Of a stretch of 64,000 nucleotides of DNA, positions 17,501 through 25,360 are shown in pieces (the stretch's first letter is position 1; every line of letters begins with the position of its first letter). The stretch lies in contig NZ_VNIA01000001.1 of NCBI RefSeq assembly GCF_008124875.1, positions 1,008,721-1,072,720 on the forward strand, written 5' to 3'. The notes below the pieces were generated by a model. That model was not told where the DNA came from. It ran no database searches and worked only from the letters and a program-made list of their open reading frames with translations. The DNA is from Tenacibaculum adriaticum (GTDB taxonomy: Bacteria > Bacteroidota > Bacteroidia > Flavobacteriales > Flavobacteriaceae). A program made the position numbers and the translations under genes.

Positions 17501-18902
17501 AATAAAAAGTGTTATTACTTGCTACAGTTTTTACATTATGTTTCTTTGAAAACTCTAATAAGGTTTTGTTAACTACGTTTTCATCTTCTTGCCCGTGGCG
17601 CATGAGTTCGATATACAAATCATCTCCAAACTCTTGTTTCCACCAAAGTAAAGCTTCTTCTGCTTGATGTTCTCCTACATTTAGAATTTTACCAGGAACT
17701 TCACCGTATAAATTTCCTGTTAAAACAATGATGTCCTCTTTGTATTTTTTGATAACTTCTCTATCAATTCGAGGAACGTAATAGAATCCATCAACGAAAG
17801 CTATAGACGACATTTTAGCCAAATTATGATAACCATTTTTGTTTTTAGCTAATAAAACAACTTGATAACCATTGTCTTTTTTAGTTTTGTCTAAATGGTT
17901 TTCACACACAAAAAATTCGCAACCTACAATAGGTTTTAATTTGTTTTCTGATGATTGATTATGTCTATCAACTGCGGCAGTAAAATGAAAAGCCGCCATC
18001 ATATTTCCTGTATCTGTTAATGCAACAGCAGACATATTGTCCTTTGCAGCTGCATTTACCAGAGCGTTAATTTCTATAGTAGATTGTAAGACTGAAAACT
18101 GAGAATGATTATGTAAATGTGCAAACTGAATATTTTCTAATTCAGCTAAACCTTCAGCAGTATTTTGGTTATTCTCTGCTTCATTTTTAGAAGCTTGTCT
18201 TTTTCGAATTTTTTCACTTTCTGCTTTTAAATTTAAGTGTTTTAACCCGATAAGTTGAATAGGTTTCGGATTAACTTCAGAATAACGTTCGAAATAATCA
18301 GGAGAAACGTCTAATTGTTCTTTTGGATAATGTTTACGTCTTATTAATTCTAAAAAACAGCGTGTGGTTGCTTCAACATCGGCAGTTGCATTGTGAGCTT
18401 CATTGAATCCGTTACCAAATAAATGATGATGCAATTCGGTTAAAGTTGGAAGCTTGAATTTCCCTCCTCGACCTCCTGGTAGCTGACACATAGTAGCTGT
18501 ATCTTCTGTACAAGTGTCAAGAACTGGAAGTTTTGTTAGTTGAGTTTCTATACCCAATCTATGGAATTCACATCCCATAATATTCACATCAAACCCTACG
18601 TTTTGCCCAACAATAAACTTTGTTTTTTCTAAGGCTTCGTTAAATAGTTCTAACCCTTCGGATAAAAGAATTCCTTGTTCTTGTGCAAGTTCTGTAGAAA
18701 TACCATGAATACGTTCTGCATCAAACGGAATGTTAAATCCTTCAGGTTGAACAAGAAAATCATTACTTTCAATAAGATTTCCCATTTCATCATGTAGTTG
18801 CCATGCAATTTGGATACACCTTGGCCAATTATCGGTATCAGTAATTGGGGCGTTCCAACTTTTAGGTAATCCGGTAGTTTCTGTATCGAAAATTAAGTAC
18901 AT
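14568..18902 (-). CDS. dnaE: DNA polymerase III alpha subunit fused to an N-terminal DnaQ-type proofreading exonuclease
   Basis: 1444 residues, about 280 longer than E. coli DnaE. Residues 1-190 form a complete DEDDh 3'-5' exonuclease: D6 and E8 in FDTETTG, D105 in NVGFDVNI, H170 and D175 in HNATADVEAT. A charged linker follows. The PHP domain starts at about 258 with HLHNHS (H262, H264, H266). The polymerase core has the catalytic pair in MPDIDIDFDDEGR and the third aspartate in LKMDFLGLKTL. YEQ..MLLSQKLADFTKGEADVLRKAMGKK and the tandem helix-hairpin-helix, OB fold (FAGIVTDVQHRVSKAGKGWAAFTMED) and C-terminal domain follow. The main replicative polymerase of the cell therefore carries its own proofreader in cis. 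The gene is transcribed alone, divergent from the cold-shock gene. Confidence 0.97.
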   Translation of the reverse strand: MYLIFDTETTGLPKSWNAPITDTDNWPRCIQIAWQLHDEMGNLIESNDFLVQPEGFNIPFDAERIHGISTELAQEQGILLSEGLELFNEALEKTKFIVGQNVGFDVNIMGCEFHRLGIETQLTKLPVLDTCTEDTATMCQLPGGRGGKFKLPTLTELHHHLFGNGFNEAHNATADVEATTRCFLELIRRKHYPKEQLDVSPDYFERYSEVNPKPIQLIGLKHLNLKAESEKIRKRQASKNEAENNQNTAEGLAELENIQFAHLHNHSQFSVLQSTIEINALVNAAAKDNMSAVALTDTGNMMAAFHFTAAVDRHNQSSENKLKPIVGCEFFVCENHLDKTKKDNGYQVVLLAKNKNGYHNLAKMSSIAFVDGFYYVPRIDREVIKKYKEDIIVLTGNLYGEVPGKILNVGEHQAEEALLWWKQEFGDDLYIELMRHGQEDENVVNKTLLEFSKKHNVKTVASNNTFYLDQKDANAHDILLCVKDGEKQATPIGRGRGYRYGLPNDQYYFKSSEEMKKLFADLPEAISNIQEIVDKIEAFTLARDVLLPAFDIPEQFKDIKDEEDGGKRGENNYLAHLTYEGAKKRYGEITESIKERLDFELEVIEKTGYPGYFLIVEDFIREARNMDVSVGPGRGSAAGSVVAYCLWITNIDPIKYDLLFERFLNPERVSMPDIDIDFDDEGRGRVMDYVIEKYGANQVAQIITYGTMAAKSSVRDTARVLDLPLFEADRISKLIPGIKLQNIFGEDAKSKGKVAALRSEEKEMVNELIAISHGNGIEAETLNKALVLEGSVRNTGIHACGVIITPDDITNFVPVSVAKDSDMYVTQFDNSVVESAGLLKMDFLGLKTLTLIKDTVKIVKARHNIDLDPENFPLDDEKTYELFQRGETVGIFQYESPGMQKHMRSLKPTVFEDLIAMNALYRPGPMEYIPSFINRKHGDEEIEYDLPAMEEYLAETYGITVYQEQVMLLSQKLADFTKGEADVLRKAMGKKQIAVLEKMKPKFVEQASAKGHDADKLEKIWKDWEAFASYAFNKSHSTCYAWIAYQTAYLKAHYPAEYMAAVLSNNMNDIKSVSFFMEECKRMGLAVLGPDVNESFSKFSVNKDGAVRFGMAAIRGVGSGAVKAIIDEREENGHFSSIFDVAKRVDLRVANKKAFEGLVLAGGFDSFTETHRAQYYVTDEKGQTFLEKAIRYGNKYQENLNSSQVSLFGEASEEEMPEPLIPDCDTWGTMELLAKEKEMVGMYISAHPLDDFKNEMKFCNANLSHFKTLPKYEGMGLHFAGIVTDVQHRVSKAGKGWAAFTMEDYNDSFEFRIFGEDYLKFKHFLVPNSFLYIKATVKPGWTNKEGVKGEPRIQFTDFNLLHDIMDKMCKKITIKLPLQEVKENTIKNLQHLFATNGGTHNVRFVVYDVEEKIEIDVPSRNTKIKISNTFLTELDNQHINYKLN

Positions 18903-19161
18903 TGAATTTCTTTAATTGTTTGAGGTATTTTTAAGATGTAAACGGACAGTAAAAGTACAAAGATTTTAACTTTTATTAAGGAGAAGTTATTAACGTTACT
19001 TTGCAAATAAATATTTTAATTTCATAGATTTTTAATTTAGTTTTATTGAGGTTGAAAATGCTAGTTTTCAGCACTTTGCTTTTAAGTTATTAATAAAGTT
19101 TTATCTTTATTTTTAAGAAAAAAAATAACTTAAAAAATAATTAAAAATCAAATTTTAACAT

Positions 19162-19169
19162 TATATTCG
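19162..19169 (+). promoter_or_regulatory. Probable -7 box of the cold-shock gene
   Basis: TAtaTTCG, one base from TAnnTTTG, 24 bases before the ATG. The 291-base gap 18903-19193 is very AT-rich and otherwise holds only the divergent upstream regions of dnaE and this gene. I see no other structure in it. Confidence 0.4.
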
Positions 19170-19193
19170 TGCTTTAATATAATATTTTTTACA

Positions 19194-19385
19194 ATGAAAC
19201 AAGGAACGGTAAAGTTCTTCAATGAATCTAAAGGTTTTGGATTTATTACAGAAACAGGCTCAAACACAGAACATTTTGTACACGTATCAGGTTTAATCGA
19301 TGAGGTTAGAGAAGGTGATACTGTTGAGTTTGAACTTAAAGAAGGAAAAAAAGGTTTAAACGCTGTAAATGTTAAAGTAATTTAA
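19194..19385 (+). CDS. Cold-shock domain protein (CspA family)
   Basis: 63 residues, a single cold-shock domain. RNP1 is KGFGFIT and RNP2 is represented by HFVHVSGL. It binds single-stranded RNA/DNA and prevents RNA secondary structure. Just before RNP2 it reads TEHFVHVS, where many Csp proteins have DIFVH. Strong terminator downstream. Whether it is cold-induced cannot be told from sequence. Confidence 0.95.
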   Translation: MKQGTVKFFNESKGFGFITETGSNTEHFVHVSGLIDEVREGDTVEFELKEGKKGLNAVNVKVI

Positions 19386-19412
19386 TATACAACACTATTT
19401 ATTTTTTTCTTT

Positions 19413-19438
19413 AAGCGCTTGTTTTTCAAGCGCTTTTT
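19413..19438 (+). terminator. Intrinsic terminator of the cold-shock gene
   Basis: AAGCGCTTG and CAAGCGCTT pair perfectly over a short T-rich loop, then TTT. It lies 28 bases after the stop. Confidence 0.92.
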
Positions 19439-19456
19439 AATTGCAATAATATTGTG

Positions 19457-19493
19457 TTTTGTGCTTTTATATAGAAAATATTTTATACATTTG
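19457..19493 (+). promoter_or_regulatory. rpsP-rimM promoter
   Basis: The -7 box TAcaTTTG (19486-19493, followed by CG) is a perfect match. TTTTG at 19457-19461 can serve as the -33 element with a 24-base gap, the same spacing as in the small-RNA promoters at 36 kb. Leader of about 40 bases. Confidence 0.7.
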
Positions 19494-19541
19494 CGCACTT
19501 AAATTAATAATCAAGGTCGCGAACCTTAAAAATTAAAAATT

Positions 19542-20042
19542 ATGCCTGTAAAAATTAGATTACAAAGACACGGTAAAAAGAACAAACCATTTTATTGGAT
19601 AGTAGCTGCAGATTCTCGTTCAAAAAGAGATGGTCGTTATTTAGATAAAATAGGAACATACAATCCTAATACAAACCCTGCAACTATTGATTTAGATGTT
19701 GATAGTGCTGTGAAGTGGTTACAAAATGGAGCTCAACCAACAGATACTGCAAAAGCATTATTATCTTACAAAGGAGCTTTATTAAAAAATCATTTAGCTG
19801 GTGGAGTAAAGAAAGGTGCTTTAACTGAAGAGCAAGCAGAAGCTAAATTTACTGCTTGGTTAGAAGAGAAAGCAGCTAAAGTTGGTGGTAAAGTTGATGG
19901 TTTAGCAAAAGCAGAAGCAGAAGCGAAAGCTAAAGCTTTAGAAGCTGAAAAAGCTGTTAACGAAGCACGTATTGCTGCAAATGTTCCTGTTGTTGAAGAT
20001 AGCGAAGAGGTTGCTGCAACTGCTGGAGATAGCGAAGAATAA
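19542..20042 (+). CDS. rpsP: 30S ribosomal protein S16 (bS16) with Ala/Glu-rich tail
   Basis: 166 residues, about twice the length of E. coli S16. The first 80 residues are the conserved S16 core ([40 protein letters not shown]). The rest is a low-complexity Ala/Lys/Glu helix ([16 protein letters not shown]) ending in an acidic tail, an extension usual in Bacteroidota S16. It is followed after 14 bases by rimM, the standard ribosome-maturation partner. Confidence 0.97.
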   Translation: MPVKIRLQRHGKKNKPFYWIVAADSRSKRDGRYLDKIGTYNPNTNPATIDLDVDSAVKWLQNGAQPTDTAKALLSYKGALLKNHLAGGVKKGALTEEQAEAKFTAWLEEKAAKVGGKVDGLAKAEAEAKAKALEAEKAVNEARIAANVPVVEDSEEVAATAGDSEE

Positions 20043-20056
20043 AAATCTATTATACG

Positions 20057-20587
20057 ATGTTGCAGAAAAAAGATTGTTTTTATCTTGGCAAAATCGTAAA
20101 AAAGCATAGCTTTAAAGGAGAGGTTGTTATCAAATTAGATACAGACGAACCCGAGTTATATAGAAATATGGAATCAGTTTTTGTCGATTTAGGCAATAAT
20201 CTGGTTCCATTTTTTATTGAAAAATCATCCTTAAGTAAGGATACTTTTTTACGAGTTAAATTTGAAGACGTTTCTACCGAGGCAGATGCTGATGCTATTT
20301 TAAAATCTGGAATTTATTTACCGTTAGATTTACTCCCAAAATTATCTGGAAATAAATTTTATTATCATGAAGTAATCGGATTTACGGTTGTAGATCAAAA
20401 TTTTGGTGAAGTTGGTATTATCACTAATATTAATGATAAAGCAGCACAACCTTTGTTTGAAATTGATAGAGAGGGAAGCGATGTTTTTATTCCTATGATT
20501 GATGATTTTATTAAAAAGATAGATCGGGAGAATAAGATTGTAGAGGTTGAAACACCACAAGGATTGATAGATTTGTATTTAGAGTAG
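20057..20587 (+). CDS. rimM: 16S rRNA processing protein RimM
   Basis: 176 residues. RimM binds S19 and helps assemble the 30S head domain. N-terminal beta-barrel domain FYLGKIVKKHSFKGEVVIKLDTDEP and C-terminal PRC-barrel YYHEVIGFTVVDQNFGEVGII ... VFIPMIDDFIKKID are both present. Same operon as rpsP. In many bacteria trmD and rplS follow. Here the next gene is a PhnA-domain protein. Confidence 0.95.
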   Translation: MLQKKDCFYLGKIVKKHSFKGEVVIKLDTDEPELYRNMESVFVDLGNNLVPFFIEKSSLSKDTFLRVKFEDVSTEADADAILKSGIYLPLDLLPKLSGNKFYYHEVIGFTVVDQNFGEVGIITNINDKAAQPLFEIDREGSDVFIPMIDDFIKKIDRENKIVEVETPQGLIDLYLE

Positions 20588-20620
20588 ATTTTAAAAACAT
20601 ACTTTTAATAAAATAAGAAA

Positions 20621-21211
20621 ATGAGTTTATTACAAGAGTTACAAGATAGAAGTGGAAACCAATGTGAATTGTGTGCTTCAAAAGAAAATTTGAATATTTA
20701 TGAAGTACCACCAATATCTACTGGTGGAGTGGATGGAAGTTTATTAGCTTGTGAAACTTGTATTGGTCAAATAGAAAATCCTGAAACTACAGATGCTAAT
20801 CATTGGCGTTGTTTAAATGATAGTATGTGGAGTGAATTCCGTGCGGTAAAAGTGGTTGCTTGGAGAATGTTATCTCGTTTAAAGAAAGAAGGATGGCCAC
20901 AAGATTTGTTAGATATGTTGTATTTGGAAGATGAAGATCTACGTTTTGCAAAAGAAACAGGAGAAGGTTTAGAGGAAAGTGAAAAGATAATTCATCGTGA
21001 TGCTAATGGTGCTATTTTGCAAGCAGGAGACTCTGTTGTTTTAATTAAAGATTTAAAAGTAAAGGGTTCTAGTATGGTAGCCAAACAAGGTACGGCTGTA
21101 CGAAGAATTTCTTTAGATCATGAAAACGCAAAATATATAGAGGGTAAAGTTGGTCCTACACAAATTGTAATTATTACCGATTACGTTAAGAAAATGTCAG
21201 AGAAAGAATAA
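20621..21211 (+). CDS. PhnA domain-containing protein (YjdM-like)
   Basis: 196 residues. An N-terminal zinc-ribbon-like region with Cys pairs (QCELCASKENL, LLACETCIGQI) is followed by a C-terminal PhnA domain (DANGAILQAGDSVVLIKDLKVKGSSMVAKQGTAVRRI ... KYIEGKVGPTQIVIITDYVKK). Despite the name, PhnA/YjdM proteins are not shown to degrade phosphonates. It may be cotranscribed with rpsP-rimM (33-base gap) and is ended by a bidirectional terminator. Confidence 0.88.
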   Translation: MSLLQELQDRSGNQCELCASKENLNIYEVPPISTGGVDGSLLACETCIGQIENPETTDANHWRCLNDSMWSEFRAVKVVAWRMLSRLKKEGWPQDLLDMLYLEDEDLRFAKETGEGLEESEKIIHRDANGAILQAGDSVVLIKDLKVKGSSMVAKQGTAVRRISLDHENAKYIEGKVGPTQIVIITDYVKKMSEKE

Positions 21212-21253
21212 TTATTGTATTTGTTAGTGAATACAATAAGAAATTATAAAAAT

Positions 21254-21282
21254 AAAAAAGAGGCTTAAAAAGCCTCTTTTTT
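21254..21282. terminator. Bidirectional terminator between convergent genes
   Basis: AAAAAAGAGGCTT pairs with AAGCCTCTTTTTT over AAA. The A-run on one side and T-run on the other let it end both the PhnA gene and the convergent nucleoid-associated protein gene, whose stop codon overlaps the stem. Confidence 0.92.
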
Positions 21283-22330
21283 ATTTTTCTTCGTTAAAAT
21301 ACACTTTGTAATATTTCATTTTTTTGTCTTCGTCGTAGCCTTTTTCTAAATATTCTGTAGATGCGTCTGGTGCATCTACATCGATTTTAATAAGGATGTT
21401 TGTGTCAAGTTTTATTTCAGTTTTAAACTTGCTTTTTTCCTTTTTTAAAACTACGTCAGATACTTCAAAATTATTTCTAATTAAAACATCATTGAGTTTT
21501 TCAAAGTGTTTTTTGTAATCTTCAAATAAATCTTTGTGTTTGTCTTCTTCAAAAATTTCCTCTTTAAATCCATGATAATCTACACTTTCATGTTCTTTAA
21601 AATAATCGACTGTATTGGCTAAAAAAGTGCTTTGTTCTTGTTTTCCGTATTCTGGTTTTATTACTTCTTCTGAGAATTCCTTACACATTTCAAGGTAATT
21701 TTGCGTATGTAAATTTCTGTCATCTGCATACTTAACGCTCAAGAAGTTTTTAATCCAATATTGTGCATCGTAATTATTATTATCTACCGATAAAACTACT
21801 GTTCCTTCTGTATCTGATGAGTTTAAAATTAAACAACCTTTGTCTAACTTTTTAGTTGAAATTCCTTTTTGGACGACTACATCAAAGCTGTCATCATCTA
21901 AATAAGTTTGAAAAAAATCTACTTTATTTTCAATTTTAAAAATACCAACAGCTTCGGTTAAAACATCTTTGTATTCAATGCCTTCAAATAAAACAATTAA
22001 TAAATCTCCTGTTTTTATTTGTGCGGAATTAGATTGCTCATATAAATGATTTGCAATGTTTTTTGAATGCTCTATAAATGTGTTTTCATCTTCAAAAATA
22101 TCTGAAGTGTATTTATTAAGTTCGTTTAAACGAACATCTGCATGATGACTAAAACGGAAACTCTGTGTTACTGCTGAAAACGGTTTTAATAAAAAAGGAA
22201 GTAGTAATTCATAACTTTCCTCATCAAAACGAACTAAGCTTTCTGAAAGTGAATTACTACCGCTGTTGTATTTATTAGCAACTTTATGAATAATGCATTT
22301 GCTGATTTCAGCACGAGTTCTTTTAATCAT
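21281..22330 (-). CDS. Nucleoid-associated protein (NdpA/YejK family)
   Basis: 349 residues, the usual length of the 37-kDa nucleoid-associated family. The N-terminal segment IIHKVANKYNSGSNSLSES and the core FFQTYLDDDSFDVVVQKGISTKKLDKGCLILNSSD ... YDAQYWIKNFLSVKYADD are characteristic. The protein associates with DNA, but its exact function is unclear. The gene lies 33 bases downstream of rnhB on the same strand, probably one transcript. Confidence 0.88.
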   Translation of the reverse strand: MIKRTRAEISKCIIHKVANKYNSGSNSLSESLVRFDEESYELLLPFLLKPFSAVTQSFRFSHHADVRLNELNKYTSDIFEDENTFIEHSKNIANHLYEQSNSAQIKTGDLLIVLFEGIEYKDVLTEAVGIFKIENKVDFFQTYLDDDSFDVVVQKGISTKKLDKGCLILNSSDTEGTVVLSVDNNNYDAQYWIKNFLSVKYADDRNLHTQNYLEMCKEFSEEVIKPEYGKQEQSTFLANTVDYFKEHESVDYHGFKEEIFEEDKHKDLFEDYKKHFEKLNDVLIRNNFEVSDVVLKKEKSKFKTEIKLDTNILIKIDVDAPDASTEYLEKGYDEDKKMKYYKVYFNEEK

Positions 22331-22363
22331 GTCGTAAAATATTGGAAAGCAAAAATAGAAAAT

Positions 22364-22963
22364 CTAAAATTCTAATTTTAACTGTTCTGGTAATAATTTG
22401 AATGTTTTCCGATGGTATTTAGTCGCACCAAATTCACGAATAGCATCCCGATGTTGTTTAGTTGGATATCCTTTGTTTTGTTTCCAGTTGTATTGAGGAA
22501 ATTCAGCATGAATTTTTTCCATAAACTCATCGCGATACGTTTTTGCTAATACAGATGCAGCAGCAATACTCATAAACTTGGCATCACCTTTTATAATAGT
22601 CTCAAAGGGAATTTCTTTGTAAGGTTTAAATTTATTTCCGTCAACAATAATGTATTCTGGTTGTGTATGCAATTGGTCGATAGCGCGATGCATTCCTGTA
22701 ATGGAAGCTTGTAAAACATTTAACTCATCTACTTCTTCTTGATGGATAAATGAAACAGCGTAGGCCAAAGCATTTTCTTCAATAAAAGGCTTCAGTTCTT
22801 GTCTTTTTTTTTCAGAAAGTTGTTTTGAATCGTTAAGAAGAGGATGGTCGAATTTTTCTGGTAAAATAACAGCAGCAGCTACTACAGGTCCCGATAAACA
22901 TCCGCGACCAGCTTCGTCTGTACCTACTTCTAAAGAAAAACCACTATAGTTGAATTTTAACAT
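22364..22963 (-). CDS. rnhB: Ribonuclease HII
   Basis: 199 residues. Cleaves the RNA strand of RNA-DNA hybrids and removes misincorporated ribonucleotides. The metal-binding DEAGRG (D16, E17) and IIVDGNKF (D108) are present, as are [21 protein letters not shown] and the C-terminal [13 protein letters not shown]. It is transcribed away from the porin gene and probably together with the nucleoid-associated protein gene. Confidence 0.97.
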   Translation of the reverse strand: MLKFNYSGFSLEVGTDEAGRGCLSGPVVAAAVILPEKFDHPLLNDSKQLSEKKRQELKPFIEENALAYAVSFIHQEEVDELNVLQASITGMHRAIDQLHTQPEYIIVDGNKFKPYKEIPFETIIKGDAKFMSIAAASVLAKTYRDEFMEKIHAEFPQYNWKQNKGYPTKQHRDAIREFGATKYHRKTFKLLPEQLKLEF

Positions 22964-22993
22964 GTAACAAATTAACAGTTTTCAAAGAAATTA

Positions 22994-23028
22994 TTGGCTT
23001 TTTTTCTCATTTTATTATTCTATTTTTG
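22994..23028 (+). promoter_or_regulatory. Promoter of the putative porin, nearly leaderless
   Basis: A perfect -7 box TAttTTTG at 23021-23028 with TTG at 22994-22996 (24-base gap). Only five bases separate the box from the ATG at 23034, so transcription would begin at or within a few bases of the start codon. Confidence 0.65.
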
Positions 23029-23033
23029 TTGCT

Positions 23034-24986
23034 ATGAAACAATTATTTCCGCTATTATTTTTATTGGTATTACCAACACTTGTTTTTTCTCAAATTAGAA
23101 AACTAGATAAAGGTTTAGGAGGTTTTAATGGGGTGAATCAAAGTACAGATTCTCTTTCTAATGATGAAATTAATGTTAAGTTAAGCGGAAAGACAAAATA
23201 TACAGATTATAAAGTTATAAGTCATACAAACGACACCACTTACATAGATACAACGCTTACGATTCAGAAAGTATATAAATTTAATTTCCGAAGAAAAGAT
23301 AACTTTGAATTATTGCAGTTTCATAATCAGGGACAAACATTCAATAATTTAGCCTACGATTTTAATTCTGTTTCGCTTTTTCCAGATATTGGTTTTAGAG
23401 CAAAGCAATTTAATTATATGAATATTGAAGACATCGATTATTATCATGTACCTACGCCAACTACCGAAATAATGTATAGAACAGGACAAGAGCAGGGTCA
23501 GGTGTTAGATGCTCTTTTTACGTTGAATTTTTCAGAAAGATTAAATGTTAGTGTTGCTTATAAAGGTTTACGTTCGTTAGGACAATACCGTCGTTCGTTA
23601 GCGGCTACAGGTAATTTTAGAACTACATTAAGTTACCGAACTCCGAAAGAACAATATGCAATTAGAGCACACATAACTACGCAAGATTTTACCAATCAGG
23701 AAAGTGGAGGATTAACCGAGGCAATGTTGCAAAACTTTATTGAAAATGATCCAAACTTTATAGATAGAGCTAGGTTAGATGTAAATCTTAATAATACAGA
23801 GAATTTATTAGAAGGAACTCGTTTATATATAGATCATAATTATAAAGTGTTTTCAAGTAAAGATAGTACGAGTCAAAAAGATTTTAGTAATCTTAAAATA
23901 GGACATGTACTTACGTATGAAAATAAAACGTACAATTTTATACAATCTGCAACTACCGATTTTTTTGGAGAAGCTTATACTTCTGGAGCTTTAAATGAAG
24001 GAACAAAAAATAGGATAACCAATAATCAAGGATATCTTGAATTTAATTCGAAATACATCCTAGGAAGATTTAAGGTAAAAACTAATTATACGGATGTTAG
24101 CTGTGGATATGATTCTGTTTATAATCCGAATTCTGATATTCCAAAAATAAAATTAAAAGGGAAAGCAGTTTCTTTTGGAGCCGAATGGAATGGTAAAATA
24201 GGAAACTTTCAAGTAAATGCAGATGCAACTGTTGCTCCAGGAAGTGGTCATTTAGCAGGAAACTATCTTAAAGGTGACGCTTTGTATAAAAAAGATAGTT
24301 TGTTTACTGTAAAAGGGAGTTTACTAATAAGTTCTAAAGCGCCAAATTTCAATTTTCAATTATTTCAAAGTACTTATGATGATTATAATTGGAGTAATAA
24401 CTTTACAAATGTAGATACAAGAAATATTGGATTTTCTTTTGATTCGAAATGGGGGAGTGCTTCTTTAGATTTTACAAATATTGAGGATTATACGTACTTT
24501 GATGAAGCTAATAGCCCACAACAATTTGGAGGGTCTATTACGTATTTGAAAGTGAAAGCAAATAAAGAATTTAAATACAGAAAGTTTGCATTAAATAATA
24601 CGGTAATGTATCAAAATGTGTCTAATGGAAGCACTGTGTTTAGAGTTCCTGAATTTGTAACTAGAAATACCTTGTATTATATGGATGATTGGTTTAAGGG
24701 AAAGCCATTATTAGTACAAATAGGAGCAACGTTAAATTATTTTACAAAATATAAAGCCAATGCTTATAATCCGTTATTAGCTGAATTTACTTTGCAAAAT
24801 GATACAGAAATTGGATATCCGACCTTAGATGTGTTTTTTAATGCAAGAGTGCGTAGAACACGTATTTATTTCCAAATAGACAATGTGACTTCCGGATTTA
24901 CAAGTAAGAATTATTTCTCAGCACCTAATTATCCGTATCGCGATTTTTCTATCCGTTTTGGATTGGTTTGGAATTGGTTTATATAA
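23034..24986 (+). CDS. Putative porin (Bacteroidota outer-membrane beta-barrel)
   Basis: 650 residues. Signal peptide 1-19 (ending LVFSQ). The remainder is a series of alternating amphipathic strands rich in Tyr, Asn and Phe, ending with the aromatic strand RDFSIRFGLVWNWFI. The segments YKFNFRRKDNFELLQFHNQGQ and FPDIGFRAKQFNYMNIEDIDYYHVPTPTTE are those of the flavobacterial 'putative porin' family. Location in the outer membrane is inferred from this. No substrate is known. It is transcribed alone from a strong, almost leaderless promoter. Confidence 0.88.
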   Translation: MKQLFPLLFLLVLPTLVFSQIRKLDKGLGGFNGVNQSTDSLSNDEINVKLSGKTKYTDYKVISHTNDTTYIDTTLTIQKVYKFNFRRKDNFELLQFHNQGQTFNNLAYDFNSVSLFPDIGFRAKQFNYMNIEDIDYYHVPTPTTEIMYRTGQEQGQVLDALFTLNFSERLNVSVAYKGLRSLGQYRRSLAATGNFRTTLSYRTPKEQYAIRAHITTQDFTNQESGGLTEAMLQNFIENDPNFIDRARLDVNLNNTENLLEGTRLYIDHNYKVFSSKDSTSQKDFSNLKIGHVLTYENKTYNFIQSATTDFFGEAYTSGALNEGTKNRITNNQGYLEFNSKYILGRFKVKTNYTDVSCGYDSVYNPNSDIPKIKLKGKAVSFGAEWNGKIGNFQVNADATVAPGSGHLAGNYLKGDALYKKDSLFTVKGSLLISSKAPNFNFQLFQSTYDDYNWSNNFTNVDTRNIGFSFDSKWGSASLDFTNIEDYTYFDEANSPQQFGGSITYLKVKANKEFKYRKFALNNTVMYQNVSNGSTVFRVPEFVTRNTLYYMDDWFKGKPLLVQIGATLNYFTKYKANAYNPLLAEFTLQNDTEIGYPTLDVFFNARVRRTRIYFQIDNVTSGFTSKNYFSAPNYPYRDFSIRFGLVWNWFI

Positions 24987-24988
24987 TT

Positions 24989-25342
24989 TTAAGAATAATT
25001 TTTCTTAAACCAAACCTTTTTCCATTCTCTTTTTAAAACTAAAAAGGCAACTTGTTCAGACAACAATGCTATGTCACTTCCGTCTAATTGTTTTATTTTT
25101 TCTTCGGAGATATCTATTATATAAAGCAGATTTAAATAATCAGAGAATCGTTCTTGTATAAGTTTGTACAGTGCTTCGTGAAGTATTTCTTTTAATTGAA
25201 TAGGTTGTGTGTTGTCATCTAAATCTATTTCAATGTTTGCATACGTAAAATCCTTCTTCAATTGAATAATTAAATTATGATACAACTGATGTTTTTCAGA
25301 AGTTGAAACAATATCTTGTATCGATTTTAATTCCGATGACAT
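24989..25342 (-). CDS. Conserved hypothetical protein
   Basis: 117 residues, soluble, no signal or membrane segment. Sequence is helical and charged (HQLYHNLIIQLKKDFTYANIEIDLDD, KEILHEALYKLIQERFSDYLNLLYIIDISEEKIKQLD). I do not recognise a family of known function. It lies 18 bases downstream of the nhaC-like gene on the same strand and converges with the porin gene with a two-base gap. Confidence 0.75.
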   Translation of the reverse strand: MSSELKSIQDIVSTSEKHQLYHNLIIQLKKDFTYANIEIDLDDNTQPIQLKEILHEALYKLIQERFSDYLNLLYIIDISEEKIKQLDGSDIALLSEQVAFLVLKREWKKVWFKKNYS

Positions 25343-25360
25343 ATTATATAATAGGTAGCT

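Noticed and set aside
24988..25009. TTTAAGAA/TTCTTAAA hairpin between the convergent porin and hypothetical genes as a terminator
   Set aside because: The stem is A/T-only apart from one G-C pair at each arm and has no clear U-run on either side. Too weak to call.
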